DNA from: Motilibacter aurantiacus
GTDB taxonomy: Bacteria > Actinomycetota > Actinomycetes > Motilibacterales > Motilibacteraceae
Reading direction: 5' to 3'
Length of the DNA stretch: 64,000 nt
NCBI RefSeq assembly: GCF_011250645.1
Contig: NZ_JAANNO010000001.1
Location: forward strand, 332,658 to 396,657
Shown: piece by piece, positions 9,217 through 18,223 of the stretch
Numbering within the stretch: the first letter of the stretch is position 1
How the letters are laid out: each line of letters begins with the position of its first letter
Position numbers and translations under genes: made by a program
The notes under the pieces: model-generated
Seen by the model: the letters and a program-made list of their open reading frames with translations, nothing else
What the model was told of the DNA's origin: nothing
The model's database searches: none

Positions 9217-9720
9217 GTGAGCGAGACGAGCAGCTTCGACGCGTTCTACGCGGCGAGCGCGCGCCGGGTGCTGCACGCGATGTACGCGATGACCGGCGAC
9301 CTGGCCGAGGCCCAGGACTGCGTGCAGGAGGCGTACGCCCGGGCGTGGCAGCGCTGGGGCCGGGTGGCCGGCTACGACGACCCGGAGGCGTGGGTGCGCA
9401 CCGTCGCCTGGCGGCTGGCGGTCAACCGCTGGCGGCGCGGGCGCAACGCGCTGGCCGCGCTCGTCCGGCACGGGCCGCCCCCTCCGGGACGGCCGCCGTC
9501 GGAGGACAACGTCGCGATCGTCGCCGCTCTCCGCCAGATCCCCGAGGCCCAGCGCCGGGCGATCGTGCTGCACCACCTGTGCGGGCACTCGGTCGAGGAC
9601 GTCGCCCGGGAGACCGAGGCGCCGGTCGGCACCGTCAAGGCGCGGCTCTCGCGCGGACGGGCCGCTCTCGCCGCCCTGCTGTCCGAGGACGAGCCGGACA
9701 AGGAGACATCTCTTGCCTGA
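9217..9720 (+). CDS. ECF RNA polymerase sigma factor (SigE/SigJ-like subgroup)
   Basis: 167 aa. Region 2 is visible as FDAFYAASARRVLHAMYAM ... DLAEAQDCVQEAYARAW (residues about 6-50). Region 4 has PEAQRRAIVLHHLCGHSVEDVA and the recognition-helix segment GTVKARLSRGRAAL near the C-terminus. GTG start at 9217. The downstream membrane gene starts with TTG inside this gene's last codons (8-bp overlap), so the sigma factor and that protein are translationally coupled, as sigma/anti-sigma pairs usually are. The signal is unknown. Confidence 0.92.
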   Translation: MSETSSFDAFYAASARRVLHAMYAMTGDLAEAQDCVQEAYARAWQRWGRVAGYDDPEAWVRTVAWRLAVNRWRRGRNALAALVRHGPPPPGRPPSEDNVAIVAALRQIPEAQRRAIVLHHLCGHSVEDVARETEAPVGTVKARLSRGRAALAALLSEDEPDKETSLA

Positions 9721-10993
9721 ATCGATCTTCCCTGAACTGGAACGGCTGCGTGACGACCTCGGGCCGGAGCCGCTCCCGGGCGCGGCAGCTGCCCGCGCCC
9801 GCGGGGCGCAGCGGTCCCGGCGCTCGTACGCCGGGCTGGCCGTCCTGGTCGCCTGCAGCGTGCTCGGGGCGGGGGCGGCGGTGGTCGCCGCGGCCGACGG
9901 CACCGGTGCGGACGGCACCCCGGCGGCCGGCGCGACCGCCACCGGGGACCTGTCCTACGAGCTCGCTCTGCGGGCCCGGACGCTGGCACCGGCCGACCTG
10001 CCCGGGCCACGGCAGCTCTGGGGCCGCTGGTCCCTGCAGACCCTGCTGCCCGAGCCGCTCCAGGACTCCTGCGCCCGGCGGGCGCTGTCCGCCGGGGCGG
10101 AGGGCGTCGTGACCGTGAACGCCGGCTTCCTCGGCGCCGAGGGCCGGCGGCTGCTCGCCCGGGCCTCCCAGGCGACCACGGCCTACGCGGACGAGCGCTC
10201 GATGCGGGAGGCCTACGACCGGCTGAGTGCGGAGATGGGCCGCTGCGCCGTGGACGAGGGGTCGTGGCTCGAGGGCGAGACACCGTCGGGCCGGGTGTGG
10301 CACCGCGTGGTCGGCTCCAACACCCGCACGGTGGTGCTCCTCTCGGCCCGCGACGGCTTTCTGACCGTCCTCGGGCTGGAGTCGGCGAGCGGCGACCGCG
10401 GGCAGGCGCCGCACGAGCCGCTGGAGGAGACGCAGGCGGCTGCGCTCGAGGTGCTGGGCGTGCCGATCGAGCCCGACGCCGGGGCCGACACCGTGGACGC
10501 CTACCGACCGGGCACGGACGCGCTCGTCCCGCCGCAGATGTGGCCCAAGGGCGTGGGCCCGGACCAGGTCCGGGTGGCGCCCGACACGGTCACCCCATGC
10601 CCGCTGCCCGTGGACGACGCGGCGGCCATGGCCCGGCTCGACCGGGACTACGGCGTCCACGGCGAGGACCCGGCCGCCGGTCACGAGACCGTGGTGGTGC
10701 TCGCGGACCGGCAGCAGGCCGACCGGGTGGTCACGGAGTGGTCCGCCGCCCTCGATCGCTGCGCCGGGCGGCCGGTCGACGGTGAGCTCGACCGGGTCGG
10801 GGACCGGGCCTCCGGTGTCTACACGGCAGCGGGGCCGGACGGCGGCTCGCACCGGCTGATGGTCGGCCGCGTCGGCAACATCGCCGTCGGGATCCGCTTG
10901 ACCGACGCGGGCCCGGAGCAGGCCGAGACGGCGCTGATGCTTGCGCTGCAAGGGGTCGAGGCGTACGCACTGCCGGAGCCTTCGACCGGCTGA
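9713..10993 (+). CDS. membrane-anchored extracellular protein coupled to ECF sigma factor
   Basis: 426 aa from a TTG start. Residues 1-38 are cytosolic and basic, about 39-60 form one membrane helix (YAGLAVLVACSVLGAGAAVV), and the remaining 360 residues would be outside. The outer part seems to contain two similar halves, each with a conserved cysteine pair and a (R/D)RVV-rich core, reminiscent of PknH-like sensor domains but too weak to assert. Its overlap with the sigma gene suggests it senses envelope conditions. The cytosolic part is short and shows no zinc-finger anti-sigma motif (HxxxCxxC), so it may not hold the sigma factor in the classical way. Confidence 0.75.
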   Translation: MPESIFPELERLRDDLGPEPLPGAAAARARGAQRSRRSYAGLAVLVACSVLGAGAAVVAAADGTGADGTPAAGATATGDLSYELALRARTLAPADLPGPRQLWGRWSLQTLLPEPLQDSCARRALSAGAEGVVTVNAGFLGAEGRRLLARASQATTAYADERSMREAYDRLSAEMGRCAVDEGSWLEGETPSGRVWHRVVGSNTRTVVLLSARDGFLTVLGLESASGDRGQAPHEPLEETQAAALEVLGVPIEPDAGADTVDAYRPGTDALVPPQMWPKGVGPDQVRVAPDTVTPCPLPVDDAAAMARLDRDYGVHGEDPAAGHETVVVLADRQQADRVVTEWSAALDRCAGRPVDGELDRVGDRASGVYTAAGPDGGSHRLMVGRVGNIAVGIRLTDAGPEQAETALMLALQGVEAYALPEPSTG

Positions 10994-11007
10994 GCCGGGC
11001 GACGACA

Positions 11008-11041
11008 GTGGGCGGGCACTCGCAGCCGAGTGCCCGCCCAC
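11008..11041. terminator. bidirectional terminator hairpin between sigma operon and sucD
   Basis: Perfect 15-bp inverted repeat (arms 11008-11022 and 11027-11041) with a 4-nt loop CAGC, placed between the convergent membrane gene (ends 10993) and sucD (ends 11063). There is no strong U-tract, as usual in high-GC actinobacteria. Confidence 0.8.
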
Positions 11042-11062
11042 CATCGAGTGAACGCGGATGCG

Positions 11063-11947
11063 TCACATGCCGTTCATGATCTCCCGCATGAGACGGGCGG
11101 TCTCGCTCGGCGTCTTGCCGACCCGGACGCCGGCCGCCTCGAGCGCCTCCTGCTTGGCGGCGGCGGTGCCCGACGAGCCGGAGACGATCGCGCCGGCGTG
11201 GCCCATCGTCTTGCCCTCGGGGGCCGTGAAGCCCGCCACGTAGCCGACGACCGGCTTGGTGACGTTCTCCTTGATGTACGCCGCCGCCCGCTCCTCGGCG
11301 TCGCCGCCGATCTCCCCGATCATGACGATCGCGTCGGTGTCGGGGTCGTCCTGGAACGCCTGCAGCGCATCGATGTGCGTCGTGCCGATGACCGGGTCGC
11401 CGCCGATGCCGATCGCGGTGGAGAAGCCGATGTCGCGCAGCTCGTACATCATCTGGTAGGTCAGCGTGCCGCTCTTGCTGACCAGGCCGATCCGGCCGGA
11501 CGGGGTGATGTCCGAGGGGATGATGCCGGCGTTGGACTTGCCGGGGCTGATGATGCCCGGGCAGTTCGGGCCGATGATCCGCGTCGTGCCCTTCTGCTGG
11601 GCGTACGCGAAGAACGCTGCCGTGTCGTGGACCGGCACGCCCTCGGTGATGACCACCGCGAGCGGGATGCCGGCGTCGACGGCGTCGACGACCGCGTCCT
11701 TGGTGAACGCCGGCGGCACGAAGATGACCGTGACGTCGGCGCCCGTGGCGGCCATGCCCTCGGCGACGTCGGCGAACACCGGAAGCTGGTTGCCGTCGAC
11801 GTCGACCGTGGTCCCGGCCTTGCGCGGGTTGGTGCCGCCGACGACCTGGGCGCCGGAGGCGAGCATGCGCTTGGTGTGCTTCATGCCCTCGGAGCCGGTC
11901 ATCCCCTGGACGAGGATCCGGCTCTTCTCGGTGAGGAAGATCGCCAT
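11063..11947 (-). CDS. sucD: succinyl-CoA synthetase alpha subunit
   Basis: 294-aa alpha subunit of the TCA-cycle enzyme that interconverts succinyl-CoA and succinate with NDP phosphorylation. It has the N-terminal CoA-binding [15 protein letters not shown] and the phosphohistidine loop GHAGAIVSG near residue 245. Complete and of normal length. It follows sucC after 2 nt, so the two subunits are co-translated. Confidence 0.98.
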   Translation of the reverse strand: MAIFLTEKSRILVQGMTGSEGMKHTKRMLASGAQVVGGTNPRKAGTTVDVDGNQLPVFADVAEGMAATGADVTVIFVPPAFTKDAVVDAVDAGIPLAVVITEGVPVHDTAAFFAYAQQKGTTRIIGPNCPGIISPGKSNAGIIPSDITPSGRIGLVSKSGTLTYQMMYELRDIGFSTAIGIGGDPVIGTTHIDALQAFQDDPDTDAIVMIGEIGGDAEERAAAYIKENVTKPVVGYVAGFTAPEGKTMGHAGAIVSGSSGTAAAKQEALEAAGVRVGKTPSETARLMREIMNGM

Positions 11948-11949
11948 GG

Positions 11950-13152
11950 TCAGGCCCCCTTGCCAGCCGCGCCGGCGAGCTCGGCCGCGCGGCGCGCGGC
12001 GTCGTCCATCGTGTCGACCAGCGTGACGAGCGGGTGCGCGGCCTCGTCGAGGATGCGCCGCCCCTCCGCCGCGTTGTTGCCGTCCAGCCGGACGACGAGC
12101 GGCTTGTCGACCGTCTCGCCGCGCGACTCGAGCAGCGCGAGCGCGCTGACGATGCCGTTGGCCACCGCGTCACAGGCGGTGATGCCACCGAAGACGTTGA
12201 CGAAGACGCTGCGCACGGCCGGGTCGGAGAGGATGATCTCCAGGCCGTTCGCCATGACCTCGGCCGAGGCGCCGCCGCCGATGTCGAGGAAGTTCGCCGG
12301 CTTGACCCCGCCGAAGTCCTCGCCGGCGTACGCCACGACGTCCAGCGTGCTCATGACGAGCCCGGCGCCGTTGCCGATGATGCCGACCTCGCCGTCGAGC
12401 TTGACGTAGTTGAGGCCCTTCTCCTTGGCCCGCTGCTCGAGCGGGTCCGCGGCCGACTTGTCCACCAGGGCCTCGTGGTCCTTGTGGCGGAAGTCGGCGT
12501 TCTCGTCGAGCGTGACCTTGCCGTCGAGGGCCACGATGCGGCCGTCCGCGGTCTTGACCAGCGGGTTGACCTCGACGAGCGTCGCGTCCTCGGCCGTGAA
12601 CACGCCCCAGAGCTTCACGATGGCGGCCGCGATCTGGTCGCGGACCTCCGCCGGGAAGCTCGCCTGCTCCACGATCGCCGCGGCCTTCGCGTCGTCGATG
12701 CCCTCGAGCGCGTCGACGGCCACCCGGGCGAGCGCCTCGGGCTTGGTCGCGGCGACCTCCTCGATCTCCATGCCGCCCTCGACGGACGCCATGGCGAGGT
12801 AGGTGCGGTTCGCGCGGTCGAGCAGGACCGAGAAGTAGTACTCCTCCTCGATCGCGGCCGCCGGCGCGAGCATCACGCGGTGGACCGTGTGGCCCTTGAT
12901 GTCCATGCCGAGGATCTGGCGCGCCTTGTCCTCGGCGTCCTGCGGGCTGTCGGCGAGCTTGACCCCGCCGGCCTTGCCACGGCCGCCCGTCTTGACCTGC
13001 GCCTTGACGACGACCCGGCCGCCGTCGACGCCGGCCCCCAGCCGCTCGGCGGCGGCGCGGGCCTCCTCCGGCGTCTCGGCCACGGCGCCGTCCAGCACGG
13101 GCACTCCGTGCGCGGCGAACACGTCCCTCGCCTGGTACTCGAAGAGGTCCAC
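11950..13152 (-). CDS. sucC: succinyl-CoA synthetase beta subunit (ADP-forming type)
   Basis: 400-aa beta subunit with the ATP-grasp domain. The N-terminus [19 protein letters not shown] and [20 protein letters not shown] are typical, as are the C-terminal NIFGG-equivalent [11 protein letters not shown] and a downstream [11 protein letters not shown]. It is the first gene of the sucCD pair. The gene diverges from the M23 peptidase across a 357-bp gap. Confidence 0.98.
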   Translation of the reverse strand: MDLFEYQARDVFAAHGVPVLDGAVAETPEEARAAAERLGAGVDGGRVVVKAQVKTGGRGKAGGVKLADSPQDAEDKARQILGMDIKGHTVHRVMLAPAAAIEEEYYFSVLLDRANRTYLAMASVEGGMEIEEVAATKPEALARVAVDALEGIDDAKAAAIVEQASFPAEVRDQIAAAIVKLWGVFTAEDATLVEVNPLVKTADGRIVALDGKVTLDENADFRHKDHEALVDKSAADPLEQRAKEKGLNYVKLDGEVGIIGNGAGLVMSTLDVVAYAGEDFGGVKPANFLDIGGGASAEVMANGLEIILSDPAVRSVFVNVFGGITACDAVANGIVSALALLESRGETVDKPLVVRLDGNNAAEGRRILDEAAHPLVTLVDTMDDAARRAAELAGAAGKGA

Positions 13153-13509
13153 AGGCCTCCGTCCGATCGGTACGTCCCGGCCTCCCGGTCGTGTGCCGGG
13201 ACGGCCGCTGTCCGTCGGCGAGGTTAGTCCCGCCTTGCTCCCGGAGCCGAATCGGGGCGCTGACCACGGCCTCGTGCGCGCGTCCCGCGCAAGGACCGGC
13301 GCGACTGCTGGGGATGAAGTGACAGGGTTGAACTCGTTCCCGTTTTGTCCGATATCGAGATCGGGACCGGGGGGCGACGGATCGGGTCACGACCGCGTAA
13401 CCTGTCCCGCGTTGCTCCCGGCCGCCCGGGGCCTGCGGCTCCGGCCCGGGACCTGCTGCGCCGGCGTGCCAGCGGCTCTTTCCCGTGCATCAACCGCGAA
13501 GGACGGTCT
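13153..13509. other. 357-bp divergent intergenic region between sucC and M23 peptidase gene
   Basis: No open frame on either strand here looks like a gene. It must contain the sucC promoter (minus) and the peptidase promoter (plus). A TTGAAC at about 13328 and a TAACCT at about 13398 are the only hexamers of note; neither has a convincing partner at 17-18 bp. I compared it by eye with the c-di-AMP (ydaO) riboswitch often found before actinobacterial cell-wall hydrolases and did not see its conserved blocks. Confidence 0.5.
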
Positions 13510-14355
13510 GTGAGCGCTCGTCGCCGTACCGCCGGCAAGCACCGTCGGCCCGGCAAGCACCGCAGCCCGTCGACGGGCAGCCGCCCGAGCCCGCCCCTCC
13601 TGCTCGGCACCGCGGTCGTCGCCTCCGCGGCGGCCTACGCCTTCCAGGTTCCCGCCGCGACCGGTGACGACACCCGGCGCACCCCGGCGACCGCCGAGGA
13701 CCTCGGCACCGCCGCCCTGCCGGCGCGCCCGTCCGCCACGCCCACGCCCGCGCCCACGCTCGCCAAGGTCCGCGCCGCGCGCCCGTCGGCCGCCTCGTCG
13801 TCCTCGTCCTCGGGGCCGTCCTCGGCCAAGCCCTCGGCTCCGGCGGCCACCGCCGCCACCCCGAAGGCCGAGGCGAGCACGGCCCCGACCCGCCGGGCGC
13901 AGCGCGCGACCCGCAGCAGCAAGCGCGCCAGCCTCACCTCCCTGGCCCGCGCCCGCCGCGCCTGGGTCGAGCCGTTGAGCGGCTACCGCATCACCGCCCA
14001 CTTCGGGCAGCGCGCCAGCCTCTGGTCCAACGGCCACACCGGCACCGACCTCGCGGCACCCACGGGGACCCCCGTGCACGCCGTCGGCGACGCAGTCGTC
14101 GTCTCGGCCGGCTACGACGGGGCGTACGGCAACAAGATCGTGCTGCGCCACTCGGACGGCACCGAGACGTGGTACGGCCACCTCTCGGCCACCATGGTCA
14201 GCGCCGGGCAGAAGGTCCTGGCGGGCGCGCTCATCGGGCGCGTCGGCGCCACCGGGCACACCACCGGCCCGCACCTGCACATCGAGGTCCGCCCCGGCGC
14301 GGGCGACCCGATCGACGCCGAGGTGTGGCTGCGCGAGCACGGGGTCGTGCTCTAG
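13510..14355 (+). CDS. M23-family peptidoglycan endopeptidase (LytM domain)
   Basis: 281-aa exported zinc metallopeptidase. An Arg/Lys/Ser-rich leader and a hydrophobic segment (LLLGTAVVASAAAYAFQVPA, residues about 32-50) are followed by a long Ala/Ser/Pro/Thr linker. The LytM domain occupies roughly residues 155-275. Zinc ligands and active-site residues are visible: HTGTDLAAP (H and D of HxxxD), the second histidine in WYGHLS, and HLHIEV. The GTG at 13510 was chosen over an upstream ATG because it immediately precedes the basic signal region. Adjacent to pcrA and sucCD, as in many actinobacteria. Confidence 0.93.
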   Translation: MSARRRTAGKHRRPGKHRSPSTGSRPSPPLLLGTAVVASAAAYAFQVPAATGDDTRRTPATAEDLGTAALPARPSATPTPAPTLAKVRAARPSAASSSSSSGPSSAKPSAPAATAATPKAEASTAPTRRAQRATRSSKRASLTSLARARRAWVEPLSGYRITAHFGQRASLWSNGHTGTDLAAPTGTPVHAVGDAVVVSAGYDGAYGNKIVLRHSDGTETWYGHLSATMVSAGQKVLAGALIGRVGATGHTTGPHLHIEVRPGAGDPIDAEVWLREHGVVL

Positions 14356-14551
14356 CTCTCCTCCGGAGGCTGCCCAGGCAGCACGGTCGAGCCGCGCGCC
14401 GGGCAGGCCTCCCGTCCGCCGGCTCACGTCCCGCGGACGCCCGCCGCACCGCAGTGGTGCACCCCTGGTCCAGGAAGCCCGCCGACGGCACGGCGCGACG
14501 CCAGCACGCCCCCACGCTGAGCAGTGCCGGCACCCGGCACGTCCAGCGGCG
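14356..14551. other. convergent intergenic gap between M23 peptidase and pcrA
   Basis: Short region between two 3' ends. Small inverted repeats occur just after 14355 (CCTCCGGAGG-like and GCTGCC-CA-GGCAGC) and may terminate the peptidase transcript. I see no long hairpin and no gene. Confidence 0.4.
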
Positions 14552-16837
14552 CTAGAGCTTCTCGACCGGCGCGTAGCGCAGCAGCAGCCGCTTCGTCCCG
14601 GACGCCCCGAAGTCGATGGTCGCCTCGGCCTTCTCCGCGACCCCGGCGGTGGCGACGACCGTCCCCAGCCCGAAGGTGTCGTGGGTGACCTTGTCGCCCA
14701 CGCTCAGCGACACGACCTTGCGGTTGCCGGGCGACTTCGCGGTGGGCCGGGCGGCCGCCACGGCCAGCGCCGACGGCGGCGCCGAGCGCGAGGGCTCGAC
14801 CCGCTTCCAGTCGGTGAGCTGCGGCGGCACCTCGTCGAGGAAGCGCGACGGCGGGTTGTACGACGGGGCGCCCCAGGAGCTGCGCACCAGCGCCCGGGAG
14901 ATGTAGAGCCGCTCGCGGGCGCGGGTGATGCCGACGTACGCGAGCCGGCGCTCCTCCTCGAGCTCCTTGTCGTCGCCGAGCGTGCGCATGTGCGGGAAGA
15001 CGCCGTCCTCCATGCCGGTCAGGAAGACGACCGGGAACTCCAGGCCCTTGGCCGTGTGCAGCGTCATGAGCGTGACGACGCCGCTGTCCTCGGCGCCCTC
15101 GGGGATCTCGTCGGAGTCGGCCACCAGGGCGACCCGCTCGAGGAAGCCGGCCAGCCCGCCCTCGGGGTCGCTCACCGCGTACTCGCGGGCGACGGCGACG
15201 AGCTCCTGGAGGTTCTCCAGCCGGGTCTGGTCCTGCGGGTCGCTGGAGCGCTGCAGCTCGAGGGCGTAGCCCGACTGCTCGAGGATCGCCTCCAGCAGCT
15301 CGGCCGGCTCGGTGCCGGCCTCCACGAGCGTGCGCAGGCTCTCCATCATCCGGTTGAACTCGGTGATGCACGACAGCGAGCGGGTGGCGAGGCCGGGCGC
15401 GTCGGCGGCGCGCAGCAGCGCCTGGTTGAACGTGATCCGCTCCCGGGAGGCCAGCGCCTCCACGCACGCCTCCGCCCGGTCGCCGATGCCGCGCTTGGGG
15501 GTGTTGAGGATGCGGCGCAGCGAGACCGAGTCGTCGGGGTTGGCGAGGGTGCGCAGGTACGCCAGGGCGTCGCGCACCTCCTTGCGCTCGTAGAACCGCA
15601 CGCCGCCGACGACCTTGTAGGGCAGGCCGACCCGGATGAAGACCTCTTCGAAGACACGGGACTGGGCGTTGGTCCGGTAGAAGACCGCGACGTCGCCGGG
15701 GCGCGCGAGCCCCTCGTCGGTGAGCCGGTCGACCTCGTTGGCGACGAAGGCGGCCTCGTCGTGCTCGTTGTCCGCGACGTAGCCCACGATCGGGGTGCCG
15801 TCGCCGGACTCGGTCCACAGCCGCTTCGGCTTGCGCCCGGTGTTCTTCGCGATGACGGTGTTGGCGGCGGACAGGATCGTCTGGGTCGAGCGGTAGTTCT
15901 GCTCCAGCAGGATGGTCTGCGCGTCGGCGTAGTCCTCCTCGAACTGGAGGATGTTGCGGATCGTGGCACCGCGGAAGGCGTAGATCGACTGGTCCGCGTC
16001 ACCGACCACGCACAGCTCCGCGGGGGGCGTGGCCTCCCCGGGGCGGCCGACCAGCTCGCGGACCAGGACGTACTGCGCATGGTTCGTGTCCTGGTACTCG
16101 TCGACCAGGATGTGCCGGAACCGGCGCCGGTAGTGCTCGGCGGCGTCCGGGAAGACCTGCAGGATGTTGACCGTCGTCATGATCAGGTCGTCGAAGTCGA
16201 GCGCGTTGGCCTCGCGCAGCCGGCGCTGGTAGAGCGCGTACGCCTCGGCGAGCTTGCGCTCGAGGTCGGTCTCGGCCTTGGCCGCGTAGGCCTCGTGGTC
16301 GATCAGCTCGTTCTTCAGGTTGCTGACCTGGTTGCTGAACGAGCGCGGCGGATAGCGCTTCGGGTCGAGGTCCAGCTCGCGGCAGACCAGCCCCATGAGG
16401 CGCTGCGCGTCGGCCGCGTCGTAGATCGAGAAGCTCGAGGTGAACCCGAAGCGGCTGATCTCCTTGCGCAGGATGCGCACGCACGCCGAGTGGAAGGTCG
16501 ACACCCACATCGCCTTGGCGCGGTTGCCGACCAGGTCGGCGACGCGCTCCTTCATCTCACCCGCGGCCTTGTTCGTGAACGTGATCGCGAGCACGGCGCC
16601 CGGGTGCACGTTGCGCTTGGCCAGCAGGTAGGCGATGCGGTGCGTGAGCACCCGGGTCTTGCCCGAGCCGGCGCCGGCGACGATCAGGACCGGGGAGCCC
16701 TCGGCCACGACGGCGGCCCGCTGCTGGGGGTTGAGCCCGGCGAGCAGCTCGTCGGGGTCCTTGGACCGGCGGTGCGCGGACGGCTCCGCCGGGACCGCCG
16801 GCAGGTCGAGGACGAGGTCGTCGGGGAGGCTGCTCAT
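14552..16837 (-). CDS. pcrA: ATP-dependent 3'-5' DNA helicase PcrA/UvrD
   Basis: 761-aa SF1A helicase for nucleotide excision and mismatch repair and for replication-restart functions. It has the Q-motif GLNPQQRAAV, Walker A GAGSGKTRVLTHRIA (about residues 55-70), motif II DEYQDTNHAQY, motif III GDADQSIYAFRGA, motif IV EQNYRSTQTIL, and motif VI with VGITRARERLY. The C-terminal tail (about 660-761) is the PcrA-type region ending in SVGDKVTHDTFGLGTV, a Tudor-like fold. Full length. Confidence 0.97.
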   Translation of the reverse strand: MSSLPDDLVLDLPAVPAEPSAHRRSKDPDELLAGLNPQQRAAVVAEGSPVLIVAGAGSGKTRVLTHRIAYLLAKRNVHPGAVLAITFTNKAAGEMKERVADLVGNRAKAMWVSTFHSACVRILRKEISRFGFTSSFSIYDAADAQRLMGLVCRELDLDPKRYPPRSFSNQVSNLKNELIDHEAYAAKAETDLERKLAEAYALYQRRLREANALDFDDLIMTTVNILQVFPDAAEHYRRRFRHILVDEYQDTNHAQYVLVRELVGRPGEATPPAELCVVGDADQSIYAFRGATIRNILQFEEDYADAQTILLEQNYRSTQTILSAANTVIAKNTGRKPKRLWTESGDGTPIVGYVADNEHDEAAFVANEVDRLTDEGLARPGDVAVFYRTNAQSRVFEEVFIRVGLPYKVVGGVRFYERKEVRDALAYLRTLANPDDSVSLRRILNTPKRGIGDRAEACVEALASRERITFNQALLRAADAPGLATRSLSCITEFNRMMESLRTLVEAGTEPAELLEAILEQSGYALELQRSSDPQDQTRLENLQELVAVAREYAVSDPEGGLAGFLERVALVADSDEIPEGAEDSGVVTLMTLHTAKGLEFPVVFLTGMEDGVFPHMRTLGDDKELEEERRLAYVGITRARERLYISRALVRSSWGAPSYNPPSRFLDEVPPQLTDWKRVEPSRSAPPSALAVAAARPTAKSPGNRKVVSLSVGDKVTHDTFGLGTVVATAGVAEKAEATIDFGASGTKRLLLRYAPVEKL

Positions 16838-16878
16838 CGTCCATCGAGTCTAGGTCGCCCCGGCGTCAGCGGTCCGGG

Positions 16879-17211
16879 TCAGCGCACGGCCTCCCGGCGG
16901 GGCCGCAGCATCAGCGCCAGCAGGGCCCCCGGCACGAGCCCGGCGAGCGCCCAGGCCCACTCCCCCTGCACCGCCCGGACCACGACGAACACCAGGACCG
17001 CGGTGAAGATCCCGGCCGTGGCCAGCTGGCGGTAGCGCGGGGCGACCAGGAACCGGCCGCCCAGGGCCATGAAGAGCATGGTCCCGGGCACCGACTCCCA
17101 GTCGCGCTGCAGCAGCGCGACCGCGAGCAGGACGGCGGACCCGGCGATCAGGGCCCAGCCCAGGAGCCGCTCCAGCCGCTCGGCCAGCCTTCTGCGTACG
17201 CGCTGCTTCAC
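16879..17211 (-). CDS. small polytopic membrane protein
   Basis: 110 aa with a basic N-terminus (MKQRVRRRLAERLERL) and about four hydrophobic stretches. Function unknown. GTG start at 17211. It contains ALLQRDWESVPGTMLFMALG, which matches the small protein encoded just upstream (ALVERDWAALPALALVAAL), so the pair appear to be diverged duplicates. Located between pcrA and the upstream small gene, all on the minus strand. Confidence 0.7.
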   Translation of the reverse strand: MKQRVRRRLAERLERLLGWALIAGSAVLLAVALLQRDWESVPGTMLFMALGGRFLVAPRYRQLATAGIFTAVLVFVVVRAVQGEWAWALAGLVPGALLALMLRPRREAVR

Positions 17212-17220
17212 GTGCCCTTT

Positions 17221-17346
17221 CTACCGGGCCGTCGTCCCCCGCGGGCACGGGAGCAGGAGCGCGGCGACCAGCGCGAGGGCGGGCAGCGCCGCCCAGTCCC
17301 GCTCGACGAGGGCGGTGAGCAGGAGGAACGCGCCGAGGCCGACCAC
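17221..17346 (-). CDS. very small membrane protein, likely paralogue of its downstream neighbour
   Basis: From the only GTG in frame (17346) this is 41 aa: one or two membrane segments around VGLGAFLLLTALVERDWAALP, ending TTAR. The coding frame extends upstream without a usable ATG/GTG/TTG start, including EPARRHALGARLARVV just before the GTG, so the true N-terminus may be longer with a rare start. Support comes from uniform G/C at third positions, hydrophobicity and the shared RDW motif with the 110-aa neighbour. It ends 10 nt before that gene's start. Confidence 0.5.
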   Translation of the reverse strand: MVGLGAFLLLTALVERDWAALPALALVAALLLPCPRGTTAR

Positions 17347-17447
17347 GACGCGCGCGAGCCGCGCTCCCAGGGCGTGTCGGCGTGCCGGCTCATGCCCGGC
17401 TCCTGTCCCGTCGCACCCGGCGCGAACCGCAGCCCTACGATCGACCC

Positions 17448-18176
17448 GTGCCTGTCACGATCCCCGAGGACGAGGTCGAGCGCGCGCTCGTCGTCGCCGC
17501 GCACCCCGACGACATCGACTTCGGCGCCTCCGGCACCGTCGCGCTCTGGACCCAGCGCGGGGTGCAGGTGACGTACTGCATCTGCACCGACGGGGACGCC
17601 GGTGGCTTCGACCCGGACGTCCCGCGCAGCGAGATCCCCGGGATCCGCCGCGCCGAGCAGGTCGCCGCCGCGAAGCAGGTGGGCGTCACCGACGTCCGCT
17701 TCCTCGGCTACAAGGACGGCCGGCTCGAGCCGACGTTCGACCTGCGGCGCGACATCAGCCGCGTGATCCGGCAGGTGCGCCCGCAGCGCGCCATCGTGCC
17801 GAGCCCGGAGTACAACTGGGCGCGGCTGCCGGCGTCCCACCCGGACCACCGGGCGGCCGGCGAGGCCGCGGTCAACTCGATCTACCCCGACGCCCGCAAC
17901 CCGTTCACCCACGTCGAGCTGCTGCACGACGAGGGGCTCGAGGCGTGGACCGTGCGCGAGTTCTGGATCATGGCCCACCCCACCCCGGACCACGCCGTCG
18001 ACGTGACCGACGTGGTCGACCGCAAGATCGCGGCGCTCACCTCACACGTCAGCCAGGTCGCGCACATCGACGGGTTCGAGGAGTTCGTCAAGGGCTTCAT
18101 GCGCGGGGACGCGGCGGCCCAGGGCCTGCCCGCCGGCCGGATGGCCGAGGTGTTCAAGGTCGTGCCCTGCCCCTGA
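17448..18176 (+). CDS. PIG-L/LmbE-type deacetylase
   Basis: 242-aa zinc-dependent N-deacetylase of the LmbE family, which includes MshB and Mca of mycothiol metabolism. The signature AHPDDIDFGASG (zinc ligands H, D) is near residues 19-30, and HPDH near residue 125 supplies further ligand and base residues. GTG start at 17448. It is shorter than MshB or Mca (about 290 aa), so I do not assign it to the mycothiol pathway. It precedes an SDR gene on the same strand by 47 bp, and they may form a transcription unit. Confidence 0.88.
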   Translation: MPVTIPEDEVERALVVAAHPDDIDFGASGTVALWTQRGVQVTYCICTDGDAGGFDPDVPRSEIPGIRRAEQVAAAKQVGVTDVRFLGYKDGRLEPTFDLRRDISRVIRQVRPQRAIVPSPEYNWARLPASHPDHRAAGEAAVNSIYPDARNPFTHVELLHDEGLEAWTVREFWIMAHPTPDHAVDVTDVVDRKIAALTSHVSQVAHIDGFEEFVKGFMRGDAAAQGLPAGRMAEVFKVVPCP

Positions 18177-18223
18177 GCGAACGCCACCCCGGGCGGACGG
18201 CGCAGCGGCATAGGGTCGGCGGC

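Noticed and set aside
13153-13509. Possible c-di-AMP riboswitch before the M23 peptidase
   Set aside because: The conserved sequence blocks of the ydaO motif could not be found by eye. A covariance-model search (Rfam ydaO-yuaA) would settle it.
14681-17035. 784-codon plus-strand frame opposite pcrA
   Set aside because: Shadow of the helicase gene; no recognisable motifs.
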